Source of the DNA: G965222535 sp965222535
GTDB lineage: Bacteria > Pseudomonadota > Gammaproteobacteria > HK1
Length of the DNA: 64,000 nucleotides
Direction of reading: 5' to 3'
NCBI GenBank assembly: GCA_965222535.1
Contig: OZ244957.1
Coordinates: forward strand, 1,426,001-1,490,000
Position numbers and translations under genes: made by a program. Under the pieces are notes generated by a model. That model did no database searches. It was not told the DNA's origin and saw nothing but the letters and a program-made list of their open reading frames with translations. Positions 36,501 through 44,308 of the stretch are shown one piece after another (position 1 is the stretch's first letter; every line of letters starts with the position of its first letter).

Positions 36501-36875
36501 CATGCCTTGGTGGAAAAAGCAGTGGACTACTGCCGCCAGGCGGATTCCACCTTGGGTGGTCAATTGGGCAGCGAAAACAGCACCCGTCACCGGGTATATA
36601 AGCGCTTATCCGATTACCAGCGAAAACAGGATTCGATGCTGATTAAAGACGAAGACAGTGATGACCTGAAACATGCCATAGAGCACATCTATCATTGGCC
36701 ATTGAAGCAAACTGCCAGTAATAAATTGCAACGGGAGATAAAATTTAAAATAAAGGACCGTGATCTGGCAGCGATGCTCTTGAATTTCTGGCGCGCTGGC
36801 GATTTATGTGAAGTACCGAAAAACACCGATGAAAAACCAGAGCCTCAGATTATCTGCTCTTCAGGGTTGGTATAA
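33567..36875 (+). CDS. SNF2-family helicase with N-terminal phospholipase-D-like nuclease domain
   Basis: A 1102-aa defence-type helicase-nuclease. Residues ~1-190 are a PLD-like domain with one HKD-type motif: H137-A-K139, then GSSNLTLSG. The SF2/SNF2 core follows: Walker A DVVGLGKT with K283, DESH at 348-351, LTATPYNK (motif III), ILIFSQYKDTVDYL (motif IV-V) and QRVGRVDRIGQT (motif VI). The start is ATG 33567 (MPTIYDNINDKL); the frame upstream runs through repeats. The methyltransferase gene starts 118 bases later. Single-HKD PLD helicases next to Eco57I-type methyltransferases are known from defence islands. The expected role is cutting or translocating on unmodified foreign DNA. Confidence 0.88.
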   Translation: MPTIYDNINDKLMAGLGAMLEDARRADFCVGYFNLRGWAKLRPHIDALSGENGQYCRLLVGMTSDPDNAVKHLYGSGISRMTQSEVAQLRRRMSVSFARQLTYGTPTNSDQDTLRLLAGQLRGGRLKVKLYTRHPLHAKLYLVHRADRIASLTGFVGSSNLTLSGLAQNGELNVDVVEQDAAQKLADWFEQRWDDAWSIDISDELAEIIEASWANGPVQPYYIYIKTAWHLSRQAISESERFRLPPDLAKDLLEHQQRAVSLAAQRLNHQRGVIVGDVVGLGKTLVATAVAKVFQEDHGHNVLVICPPALLQNWKQHLHKYLIAGNTLSLGKVDDLKDMHRYRLVILDESHNLRNRKSFRHQQVRDYIRHNDCRVIMLTATPYNKAYQDIASQLLLFLDGGEDLGIVPQEMIDSSGGAVAFRAKHPRILTSSLAAFELSEQVDDWRELMRLFMVRRTRAHIKQHYAEYDPAKCRYYLTFADGNRFYFPQREPRRLDFKLADDDQYARLYSDQVVEWIANLKLPRYGLKHYLIATAEQTASGDDIKIIKHLSRAGRRLRGFARTGLFKRLESGGDAFLLSLRRHILRNAMLVAAITKGEALPIGQVLPAIMDDQEEEDDESQWSDGDGNTAPTEWEQCLIAGERLLATLNEDHQRHFDWISSRYFDPSLEVDLRSDSEVLLRISARVEHWDHSQDRKLDALRTLCVTTHGNEKILIFSQYKDTVDYLHRHLREDINALGVVHSDTQCLQSTIQRFSPRANAAAIPAADELRVLLTTDKLSEGVNLQDAHIVVNYDLPWAIIRLTQRVGRVDRIGQTAATIYCYSAMPAEGIERVINLRHRLRQRMTENNELIGSDERFFEGENEATFRRFYAGDVPLEAEEEGDDETDLISRAYDIWQQAIKEDPGLSAIIKKLQDVVYSAKTSKKTKGVVAYIKDNLNRHFLALIDREGEIISRSQHKILELLRCEATEETMQAAEDHHALVEKAVDYCRQADSTLGGQLGSENSTRHRVYKRLSDYQRKQDSMLIKDEDSDDLKHAIEHIYHWPLKQTASNKLQREIKFKIKDRDLAAMLLNFWRAGDLCEVPKNTDEKPEPQIICSSGLV

Positions 36876-36993
36876 GGGCAGCCCAGTCTATTGAGGGAAG
36901 GTTTATAAATAAACAGCTTACGTTACACGTAATCATCCCCCTTCCCCTCACCACCTATCCCGTTGACAGTTTTTCGCGGTTCCCATAAAAATA
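36876..36993. repeat. Repeat R1 (copy 7, inverted) between helicase and methyltransferase
   Basis: GTCTATTGAGGGAAGG, CAGCTTACGTTACACGTAAT and CCTATCCCGTTGACAG with TTTTTCGCGG mark an inverted R1 at ~36884-36985. Its position inside the presumed defence operon shows the repeat has moved after or with the island. Confidence 0.7.
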
Positions 36994-39900
36994 ATGAAAC
37001 GCGCGCAACAAGAAAAATACATTCGAGAACGGAACTTTGAGGATCTGTTTATCGAACAGGGCTGGGATGAAGCCCACGCTGCGCCGGTTTATTTGCCGTA
37101 CCCAGCGGGCGAGAAATTTAAAATCCAAGCAAAATTCCAAAAAAGGGGGTTTGCGGTTTGTTTTTGTCAGGATCAGCGGTTTTTAATCCTGAGCACTGCC
37201 GACAGGAAACGCTTGTTACACGAACTGAGCAAGTTCCATTACGAACATTTGCTCATCGCTTATGGAAAAAATGCGAACGGCGCAAACGAGCAGCACTGGA
37301 TGGTATCGATCCGACCGCACCATCGCCCGCAGCGGGTAGCGATGGTGCAATGGCGTGAAGGTCAGGCTTTACAGGGATTGATTGAGAAACTGGAGGGTTT
37401 AATTTTCCCGCTGGCGGAAGAGGATGCACTGACCATTGTCGATGTGGTTGAACGGGTACGCTTCGCTTTCAGTGCCAATGCCGAGAAAATATCTAAAACC
37501 TTTTATCGTGAATTTCAAACCGAGTTAAAACGCTTTGAGGGGTTTATCAGCGGGCTCGAAAACATTGTCGGAAAGAAGGAATACGCGGCATTGATGTTGA
37601 ACCGCCTGATGTTTATCTATTTCATCCAGAAAAAGGGGTTCCTGAATGGAGAGACTAATTATCTGCAAAACCGCTTGCAGCAGACCCAGCAACGCTATGG
37701 CAACGATCAATTCTTCGATAAATTTTATCGTGAATTTTTACACCGCCTGTTTCACGAAGGGCTGGACACCCCCAGCGATAAAAGAAGCGATGAGATAAAC
37801 CAACTGTTGGGCAAAGTCCCGTACCTGAACGGCGGCTTGTTTGACTCGCATACCTTGGAGAGCAAAAACAGCGATATCCATATACCCGATGCCGCTTTTG
37901 AAGCCCTGTTCACTTTCTTTGACCGCTATAACTGGCATTTGGACGATCGTCCCGCCGCCAGCGGACAAGACATTAACCCCGAGGTGCTGGGGTATATATT
38001 TGAGAAATACATCAACGACCGGGCACAGATGGGGGCGTATTACACCCAGGAAGACATCACCGGCTATATCGCCAAAAACACCATACTAACGTTCTTGCTG
38101 CGCCGTACCCGCGAGAATTGCAGGAATGCTTTTGCACCCAGCGGGATCTGGCGGCTGCTGCAAGAAAATCCCGATCATTATATCTACCCGGCGGTTAAGC
38201 ACGGTTGCGAGGTGCCGGATGAGCAACTACCAGAGGATATCCGCCGCGGTATTGCCGTCGATCCGCCGCAGTTGCGGCAGCGCCGCCAGCATTGGAATAC
38301 CCCAGCGCCAGAGGCGTTCGCGTTGCCGAGCGAAACCTGGCGCGAGGTCATCGCCCGCCGCGCACGCTGTGCTGACCTACGGCAAAAGCTGGCAGCCGGG
38401 GAGATCCAAACCCCGGACGCTCTGATCACCTACAACCTCGACATCACCCGCTTTGTCGGGGATGCCATCTTGGAATACGAAGGGGCCGATTTCATTGCCG
38501 CCCTGTTCCGGGCGATAGCCGGGGTACGCCAGCAATGGGTGCAGGGCACCAACGAAAAGGTCAAACGCGGCATCAGCGTTTTGGACCCGGCCTGCGGCAG
38601 TGGCGCGTTTTTGTTTGCCGCCCTGAATGTACTGGAGCCACTGTACGAGGGCTGCATTGAGCGCATGGAGCAATTTGTCGCTGATGACGACGCAAAGCAA
38701 AAAACCGCCAAACCGAAGAAACACCCGCTGTTTCGCAAAGTGCTGGAAGAAATAGATCAACACCCAAACCGCCGCTATTGGATCTTCAAGACCATCATAT
38801 TGGAAAACCTGTACGGCGTGGACATTATGGCCGAGGCGGTAGAGATCGCCAAACTGCGCTTATTCCTGAAACTCGCCGCTGAAGCGAAATACAAGCCAGA
38901 CGAAAAAAACCTCGGGCTGGAGCCATTGCCGGACATCGATTACAACATCCGCACGGGCAATTCCTTGGTCGGCTTTGCCAGCATGCAGCAATTTGAGAAC
39001 CTCGCCGGCGCGACATTGGATTTAAGTGACGGACTATTAGGCAAAGTACGCGAGCAGGCGCAGACGATCCAGCAGATAAATAACCGATTTCGCCAGGCAC
39101 AAGACCGCGGTGATGGCAGTTACGTACAGGAAAAGAACACCTTAACGGCAGAGCTGAAAGAACTGAATAGTACTCTGAATCAATATCTGGCTAAAGAGTA
39201 CGGGAGCAACGACGGCAATCTCGATCACTATCAGCGATGGAAAAAATCCCACCAGCCCTTCCATTGGTTCGCCGATTTTTATGGGATCATTGAAGACAAT
39301 GGCGGCTTTGACGTGGTGATTGGGAATCCGCCGTATGTAAAGTATTCTGAAGCCAAAAAATCATACACAGTTAAGGATTATGCTACACAAAAATGCAACA
39401 ATCTATATGCAATGTTTATTGAGCGTATCAATACACTAACAAAAAATCATATCGGCATGATTGTACAACTACCTTTAGTTTGTACTGATGCTATGCAGCC
39501 AGCACAAGATATTCTACGTAAATTTTCTGTTTGGTTCTTAAATTTTGATGATAGGCCAGGCAAATTATTTTCAGATTTGCAACATATCCGTGCGTGTGTT
39601 TTTATAACTTCATTAAGAAATAAAAATATTAATGATTCTAAAATCCACACAACAAATTATAAGAGATGGCATAGCCATATAAGATCGACTATTTTTCAAA
39701 ATATCAGTTTTATCAATCAGGATACAATAAAACAATCTGTAGGTTCAATTCCAAAAATAGGCGACAGCCTAAGCAAGGCAATTTATCAGAAAATCAACGC
39801 GGTTGACAATGTATTAGGTAATTATCTTTACGGAGAAGATTCATGTTACTTCCATAATGCTCCGCAGTATTGGATACGCGCTACTGATTTTATTCCCTAT

Positions 39901-40353
39901 TTCTGGAATGAAAGAGACGGAGAAAAACAATCAGAACATATCAAGAATTTGTCTTTTTTAGATAAGGAAAAATCTATTATTTCTTCTGCAATTATAAATA
40001 GTTCTTTGTTTTATTGGTGGTTTATAATTCTTTCTAATTGTCGTGATCTTAGTATGCGTGAAATTAATAATTTCCCTATCAACTTAACAGAAATAACAAA
40101 AAACAATTATTTTAATTTATCCAAAGTCAATAAAGAACTAATGGTTGATTATCGTCAACATGCGATAAGAAAAGAAGCGATATATAAAACGACGGGTAAA
40201 GTAGTGTATGATGAGTTTCATCCATCGCATAGTAAGAAAATTATTGATCAGATAGATATTATCCTTGCTGAACATTATGGCTTTACCGACGAAGAATTAG
40301 ACTATATTATTAATTATGATTATAAGTACCGCATGGGAGGAAGCAATGAGTAA
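36994..40353 (+). CDS. Eco57I-like N6-adenine DNA methyltransferase with specificity region
   Basis: This 1119-aa class I SAM-dependent adenine methyltransferase probably marks self DNA and may also carry sequence specificity. Motif I is DPACGSGAFLFAA with D531, and motif IV is IGNPPYVKY with N778-P-P-Y781. EILGYIFE-like EVLGYIFEKYINDRAQMGAYYTQEDI precedes them, as in PglX/Eco57I-type enzymes. After NPPY the GC falls sharply (about 39350-40350), matching the place of the target-recognition domain. It ends by overlapping the AbiJ-like gene by 8 bases. Start ATG 36994. No separate S subunit is seen. The nuclease is presumably the PLD of the upstream helicase. Confidence 0.9.
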   Translation: MKRAQQEKYIRERNFEDLFIEQGWDEAHAAPVYLPYPAGEKFKIQAKFQKRGFAVCFCQDQRFLILSTADRKRLLHELSKFHYEHLLIAYGKNANGANEQHWMVSIRPHHRPQRVAMVQWREGQALQGLIEKLEGLIFPLAEEDALTIVDVVERVRFAFSANAEKISKTFYREFQTELKRFEGFISGLENIVGKKEYAALMLNRLMFIYFIQKKGFLNGETNYLQNRLQQTQQRYGNDQFFDKFYREFLHRLFHEGLDTPSDKRSDEINQLLGKVPYLNGGLFDSHTLESKNSDIHIPDAAFEALFTFFDRYNWHLDDRPAASGQDINPEVLGYIFEKYINDRAQMGAYYTQEDITGYIAKNTILTFLLRRTRENCRNAFAPSGIWRLLQENPDHYIYPAVKHGCEVPDEQLPEDIRRGIAVDPPQLRQRRQHWNTPAPEAFALPSETWREVIARRARCADLRQKLAAGEIQTPDALITYNLDITRFVGDAILEYEGADFIAALFRAIAGVRQQWVQGTNEKVKRGISVLDPACGSGAFLFAALNVLEPLYEGCIERMEQFVADDDAKQKTAKPKKHPLFRKVLEEIDQHPNRRYWIFKTIILENLYGVDIMAEAVEIAKLRLFLKLAAEAKYKPDEKNLGLEPLPDIDYNIRTGNSLVGFASMQQFENLAGATLDLSDGLLGKVREQAQTIQQINNRFRQAQDRGDGSYVQEKNTLTAELKELNSTLNQYLAKEYGSNDGNLDHYQRWKKSHQPFHWFADFYGIIEDNGGFDVVIGNPPYVKYSEAKKSYTVKDYATQKCNNLYAMFIERINTLTKNHIGMIVQLPLVCTDAMQPAQDILRKFSVWFLNFDDRPGKLFSDLQHIRACVFITSLRNKNINDSKIHTTNYKRWHSHIRSTIFQNISFINQDTIKQSVGSIPKIGDSLSKAIYQKINAVDNVLGNYLYGEDSCYFHNAPQYWIRATDFIPYFWNERDGEKQSEHIKNLSFLDKEKSIISSAIINSSLFYWWFIILSNCRDLSMREINNFPINLTEITKNNYFNLSKVNKELMVDYRQHAIRKEAIYKTTGKVVYDEFHPSHSKKIIDQIDIILAEHYGFTDEELDYIINYDYKYRMGGSNE

Positions 40354-41281
40354 AGAATTAATTGACAATTTATTTGAACTTCAAGTTGACTCATTAAACC
40401 AAAAATCACGAATGAAATTTCGCAATGCATTATCTAAATTTGTGATAGTTATTGGAAAAAATGACAACAAATGGGAACATTATTTTTGGCAGCATTTCGG
40501 AGAAGATATACTTGCAATGCAGCATGAAGATATTTATCTAAACAATACGCTTTCTCCTGTTGTGATAGAAAAATTTAACAAATTTTTTCAAGAAAGTCAA
40601 TTAACTGAAATTTTTTCTTTATTGAGCTACGTTTTATCTTCTTCTGATTTTATGGAAGAGAATCAACAAGATGCTATATCAAAAATATTTTCTCTACAGA
40701 ACCTTGATGATCCAACAACTAGATTAAATAAATTTATATTTAATATGGGGAAAAGTATACTTAAAACAAGTATAATTAAAGAAATGATGTATCAACCAAT
40801 GTTTGAAAAAAATATAAACAAAATACTATCAGAAGAAAAAATTGCCTATATTCTTAATAAAGAAAAATTTGTTCCTCACTATCCTAAAGAAGCACAAACC
40901 AGTATAGACGAGGCAATGAATTTAAAGCATGTTAATCCCGCTAAGCATATCAAGAAAGCAGTTGTGCTTTTAGAACACCACCAAAACCCCGACTACGCCA
41001 ACAGCATCAAAGAAAGCATCAGCGCGGTGGAATCGCTGGCAGTAGAGATCAGCGGGGAGGGCAGCTTTGACAAAGCCATCGCCCAATTAGAGCAAAACGG
41101 CATCCTACTGCACCCGCAGTTTGCCGCGGCAATAAAAAACATGTATCGCTTCACCAGCGACGAGGATGGGGTCCGTCATGGCGCAAGCGGCGAGCCGCTG
41201 CAATGCAACCCAGCCACCGCCCGCTACATGCTGATCATCTGCTCAGCGATGGTCAACTTTATCGTCGCCAGCACGTCGTGA
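40346..41281 (+). CDS. AbiJ-like abortive-infection protein (HEPN-type C-terminus)
   Basis: The C-terminal half has the AbiJ/AbiJ_NTD4-family pattern: AKHIKKAVVLLEHHQNPDYA, SIKESISAVESLAVEISG, then LHPQFAAAIKNMYRFTSDE and GVRHG. The last is the R-H of a HEPN-like RNase or abortive-infection domain. Start ATG 40346 has GGAGG at 40336-40340 and overlaps the methyltransferase stop, so translation is coupled. 311 aa. The N-terminal ~200 residues are AT-rich (~28 %) and the C-terminal part is GC-rich, so the gene looks recombinant. The expected role is to arrest the cell when restriction fails, which is inferred from family. Confidence 0.78.
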   Translation: MSKELIDNLFELQVDSLNQKSRMKFRNALSKFVIVIGKNDNKWEHYFWQHFGEDILAMQHEDIYLNNTLSPVVIEKFNKFFQESQLTEIFSLLSYVLSSSDFMEENQQDAISKIFSLQNLDDPTTRLNKFIFNMGKSILKTSIIKEMMYQPMFEKNINKILSEEKIAYILNKEKFVPHYPKEAQTSIDEAMNLKHVNPAKHIKKAVVLLEHHQNPDYANSIKESISAVESLAVEISGEGSFDKAIAQLEQNGILLHPQFAAAIKNMYRFTSDEDGVRHGASGEPLQCNPATARYMLIICSAMVNFIVASTS

Positions 41282-41829
41282 GCCCTAACGCCAGAGCGGA
41301 AGCGCAGCAGATCGCGATAGCCGCCTGGCCCAAACCGCTGTTTGTGCTCGGCGATGCGCAGCTCCTTTCCGCCCCCTTGACGGGCTTTTTGTGCTCGCAG
41401 GAATTTCCAGCGAAGGCGGTGCTGCCGATCTACCACTGGGCGCGTACCGCCCGCGATAACGGCGAAGGCGTTATCTGCGGGTTCCATGCGCCGTTAGAGC
41501 GCGATGTGCTGAACTTCCTGCTCGCGGGCACCCAGGCTATCGTCTGGACGCCGGCGCGATCCCTGCCGCAGCGCATTCCGCGCCACCTGCAGGCCGCCTT
41601 GACCGCCGGGCGGTTGCTGATAGCCAGCGCGCTACCGCCAGATGCCACACGCCCCACCGCCAAACATGCGGCGCTGCGGAATCGGTTTATTATGGCCATC
41701 GCCGCAAAAATCGTGGTTGGCTATGCGGCCCCCGGCGGCAGCTTAGCGCAGACCCTCGCCGCCGCCGATCCAGCCGTTGCGCTGCAATATATCACCCCGC
41801 CGTCAGCAACCGCGCACCCAGCGCGCTAG
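41278..41829 (+). CDS. DprA-like (SMF/LOG Rossmann) protein
   Basis: 183 aa starting at GTG 41278, which overlaps the AbiJ-like stop (GTGA). The sequence follows the DprA-like pattern seen in defence loci: GVICGFHAPLERDVLNFLLAGTQ, TPARSLPQRIP, GRLLIASALPPDATRPT, ALRNRFIMAIAAKIVVGYAAPGG. It is much shorter than DprA of transformation and has no winged-helix end, so DNA-uptake function is unlikely. The overlap and order put it in the restriction/Abi operon. High GC (>60 %) contrasts with the preceding gene N-terminus. Biochemical role unknown. Confidence 0.78.
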   Translation: MSPNARAEAQQIAIAAWPKPLFVLGDAQLLSAPLTGFLCSQEFPAKAVLPIYHWARTARDNGEGVICGFHAPLERDVLNFLLAGTQAIVWTPARSLPQRIPRHLQAALTAGRLLIASALPPDATRPTAKHAALRNRFIMAIAAKIVVGYAAPGGSLAQTLAAADPAVALQYITPPSATAHPAR

Positions 41830-41869
41830 ATAGAATCAACCCAAGGTGCCCTAATGGAGGTAGATATTA

Positions 41870-43558
41870 ATGTTTTCAAAAATTTCACAAGTTATTATCC
41901 AAAAATTATTGCGCTGGCCGTTCATTGCCAGTGTGGTGATTAACCGCCTAACCAATTCGGCGCGTCCTAGGCCGAGTCCGTCTAGCTTGTGGACAGCACG
42001 CCCCGCTCTTCCGCCTTCTGCTTCAAAAGAGGAGAAGGCAGCGGCGGAAAAGAACTACCTCAATTCGGTTGGGGATTATACTACGTGGGTTGGGTTATTT
42101 GACCAAACATATACCAAACGGCATTTGCCGCCAGCATCCAAAGAATTTGTTAATTCCCTGCCACCTGTAAAAGATTTGTTGGAGCTGTTTAGACGGAAGC
42201 AACCTATTCCTAGCAGCGATAATGCGTCGGGTAATGTTTCCAAAACAACATCCGTATTATTTCCATTTTTTGCTCAGTGGTTCACTGACAGCTTTTTAAG
42301 AACTGACTTTCCTGATTGGCATAAAAATACATCCAACCAGCAAATAGATATGTGCCAGATTTATGGATTAAACGAAGCGGTTACTAACGCGTTGCGTGCT
42401 CACGAAGGTGGTAAATTGAAATCCCAAATGATAAACGGTGATGAGTATCAACCTTTTTTGTGCGAAAAAGACAGCATCGGCAATGTCATTATTAAACCAG
42501 AATTTCAAAAAATGCTTAATATGGAAAGTGCTTTAGAAATTTTTGACAATGTTTTTGTGCCTCAATCCAAAATAGATGCAGAAGAGCAAAAACGGCGGAA
42601 GTTAGAGTTTTTTGCTGCCGGTTTAAACCGAGCGAATTCATCCATCGGTTATACTGTGATGAATACTATTTTTCTCCGTATGCACAATCAAGTTTGCAAA
42701 AAATTAGCCGATACATACAAGCACTGGGATGATGAGCGACTTTTTCAGACAGCCCGCAATATAATAATCGTTATTCTGATAAGAATCGTTGTCCTAGATT
42801 ACATAAAACACATCAGCGGGGGTATTATTTGCGCTATGCCACCGATAGGTTTTGCGGAAAAGCAGAAATGGTATCGACCAAATTGGATGGCGTTAGAATT
42901 TTCATTGTTATATCGTTGGCATATTCTCATGCCGGATAAACTAGCATTAGCTCTCAATCAAATACCAAATACAGATTATAAAGATTTTATGTATAACCCT
43001 TCATCGGTTATTAAACATGGCCTCGCATCGTTGATAACAGCTTGGTCACAGCAACCAGCGGGAGCATGTGGTTTGTTTAATACACCTCAATTCCTCATGT
43101 ATGTAAAAGAACTCAGTCTTGAACTTTCCAGAAGAGCCCGTTTGAAATCATTCAATGAATACCGCAAAGCATTTGGCAGCAAAGAACTGACATCGTTTGA
43201 TGAGTTAAATACAACGGAAGAATCGCGGCAGGCGTTGCGGGAACTGTATAACAATGACATCAATAAACTGGAATTTTTGCTTGGTTTGTGGGCAGAGCAG
43301 CCCTCTCTTCCTCTGTGCCCCTCCCTAACCGGTCTTTATGGTAATATGTTTGGTTCTAGTATGCTCACCATGGTTGGTGTTGACGCTTTTTCGCAAGCGC
43401 TAACAAATCCCTTGTTATCAGAAAACGTCTACGGTGAGGCGACTTTTTCCACCGAAGGGCTAAAAATTATTAACAGCATAAGCACTTTGGAACAGTTGGT
43501 AAATGAAACTGTTCCTCAAGCAGCAAATCAATATGTTTCTTTCCGCCTTGCTTCTTAG
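41870..43558 (+). CDS. Cyclooxygenase (prostaglandin G/H synthase)-like heme peroxidase/dioxygenase
   Basis: This 562-aa protein is collinear with animal COX. FFAQWFTDSFLRTD, IDMCQIYGLNE, EGGKLKSQMINGDEYQP, FLRMHNQVC and DDERLFQTARNIIIV align with COX FFAQHFTHQFFKT, VDLGHIYGDN, KLKYQVLDGEMYPP, LREHNRVC and DEQLFQTTRLILI. LEFSLLYRWHILMPD carries Y348 and H351, matching catalytic Tyr385 and proximal His388. S508 sits at the Ser530 position, and FNEYRKAFG is retained. The distal His207 position is Asp140, which may weaken peroxidase activity or be a bacterial subfamily trait. The N-terminal ~25 residues are hydrophobic/amphipathic. GGAGG precedes ATG 41870. A fatty-acid oxygenase role is inferred. 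Confidence 0.88.
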   Translation: MFSKISQVIIQKLLRWPFIASVVINRLTNSARPRPSPSSLWTARPALPPSASKEEKAAAEKNYLNSVGDYTTWVGLFDQTYTKRHLPPASKEFVNSLPPVKDLLELFRRKQPIPSSDNASGNVSKTTSVLFPFFAQWFTDSFLRTDFPDWHKNTSNQQIDMCQIYGLNEAVTNALRAHEGGKLKSQMINGDEYQPFLCEKDSIGNVIIKPEFQKMLNMESALEIFDNVFVPQSKIDAEEQKRRKLEFFAAGLNRANSSIGYTVMNTIFLRMHNQVCKKLADTYKHWDDERLFQTARNIIIVILIRIVVLDYIKHISGGIICAMPPIGFAEKQKWYRPNWMALEFSLLYRWHILMPDKLALALNQIPNTDYKDFMYNPSSVIKHGLASLITAWSQQPAGACGLFNTPQFLMYVKELSLELSRRARLKSFNEYRKAFGSKELTSFDELNTTEESRQALRELYNNDINKLEFLLGLWAEQPSLPLCPSLTGLYGNMFGSSMLTMVGVDAFSQALTNPLLSENVYGEATFSTEGLKIINSISTLEQLVNETVPQAANQYVSFRLAS

Positions 43559-43564
43559 CGTCAG

Positions 43565-43985
43565 TTGAGGTGTTGTAATAGAGTCAATGAAGCCCTCCAG
43601 CAAGAAAAAGTTGGCTTTCGATTTGCCGATGGAAGGTTCATCCCTGCCATCAGCGATGAAGAGATACAAGCGATAGAGCAAGCCGCCGCTTCACCTTTTG
43701 ATAACGCCAGCAACCATCTCAAAAAAGCCATCGCCCAATTAAACCAAAACGGCATCCCATTGCACCCGCAGTTTGCAGCGGCAATAAAAAACATGTATCA
43801 CTTCACCAGCGGCGAGGGTGGGGTCCGTCATGGCTCCAAGCGGTGAGCCCCTGCAATGCAACCCAGCCACCGCCCGCTATATGCTGATCTATCTGCAAAG
43901 CGATGGTTAATTTTATTGCTGCCAGCAAAGCGTGAGCCCTAACCCCAACGCAGAAGCGCAGAAGCGCAGGAGCGCAGGAGATCGC
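43565..43985 (+). pseudogene. Degraded second copy of the AbiJ-like / DprA-like junction
   Basis: The frame at 43565-43846 reads NEALQQEKVGFRFADGRFI, ASNHLKKAIAQLNQNG, LHPQFAAAIKNMYHFTSGE and GVRHG. These match the C-terminus of the intact gene at 40.3-41.3 kb. It lacks the N-terminus and ~37 residues between two KKA/DKA-like sites, and then frameshifts. The following bases (GGTGAGCCCCTGCAATGCAA to AGCGTGAGCCCTAAC) match the end of the AbiJ-like gene and the start of the DprA-like gene. The duplicate therefore once included the junction. The cyclooxygenase-like gene lies between the intact and decayed copies. Confidence 0.8.
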
Positions 43986-43993
43986 TATAACGC

Positions 43994-44308
43994 GCAACCG
44001 ACACATGTTTCACATAGCCCTGCACTTTGTAGTTCCAGCCCTACTAACCGGTCTTTTCTTTAGGAAACACTGGAGGTTAGCCTACTGCTTAATGATCGCG
44101 ACAATGCTCATAGATATCGACCACCTATTGGCTGATCCGATATACGACCCCCATCGCTGTGGTATTGGATTCCATCCATTACATGGGTTGTGGCTTGCTT
44201 TTTTTTACGCTGCTCTTTGCTGTGTGCCAAAGATGCCTAAGATACGCCTCATTGGTATTGGCTTGTCGGTGCATATCGCCCTAGACGCGATAGATTGCCA
44301 AGTAACCA
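43994..44308 (+). pseudogene. DUF6122 membrane protein gene, 3' end split by IS256-type element
   Basis: ATG 44005 begins MFHIALHFVVPALLTG, identical to the intact copy at 51382. The reading frame is cut after IDCQVT by the element that begins at 44309; the missing 3' bases resume at 45703-45732. The copy, including its 11-base leader, is a direct repeat of 51371-51706. The protein has several hydrophobic segments and DIDHLLADPIYDP, typical of DUF6122. Function unknown. Confidence 0.85.
44300..44308. repeat. 9-bp target-site duplication, left
   Basis: AAGTAACCA directly precedes the element and is repeated at 45703-45711. The uninterrupted copy at 51677-51685 shows the site once. Nine bases fits IS256-family insertion. 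Confidence 0.92.

Noticed and set aside
33567..41281. Complete DISARM or BREX system
   Set aside because: The helicase and methyltransferase types overlap with DISARM class 1, but DrmA, DrmB and a separate DrmC are absent, and no BrxC/PglZ is seen.
41278..41829. DprA for natural transformation
   Set aside because: The protein is only ~183 aa, lacks the usual extra domains, and is translationally coupled to an AbiJ-like gene.
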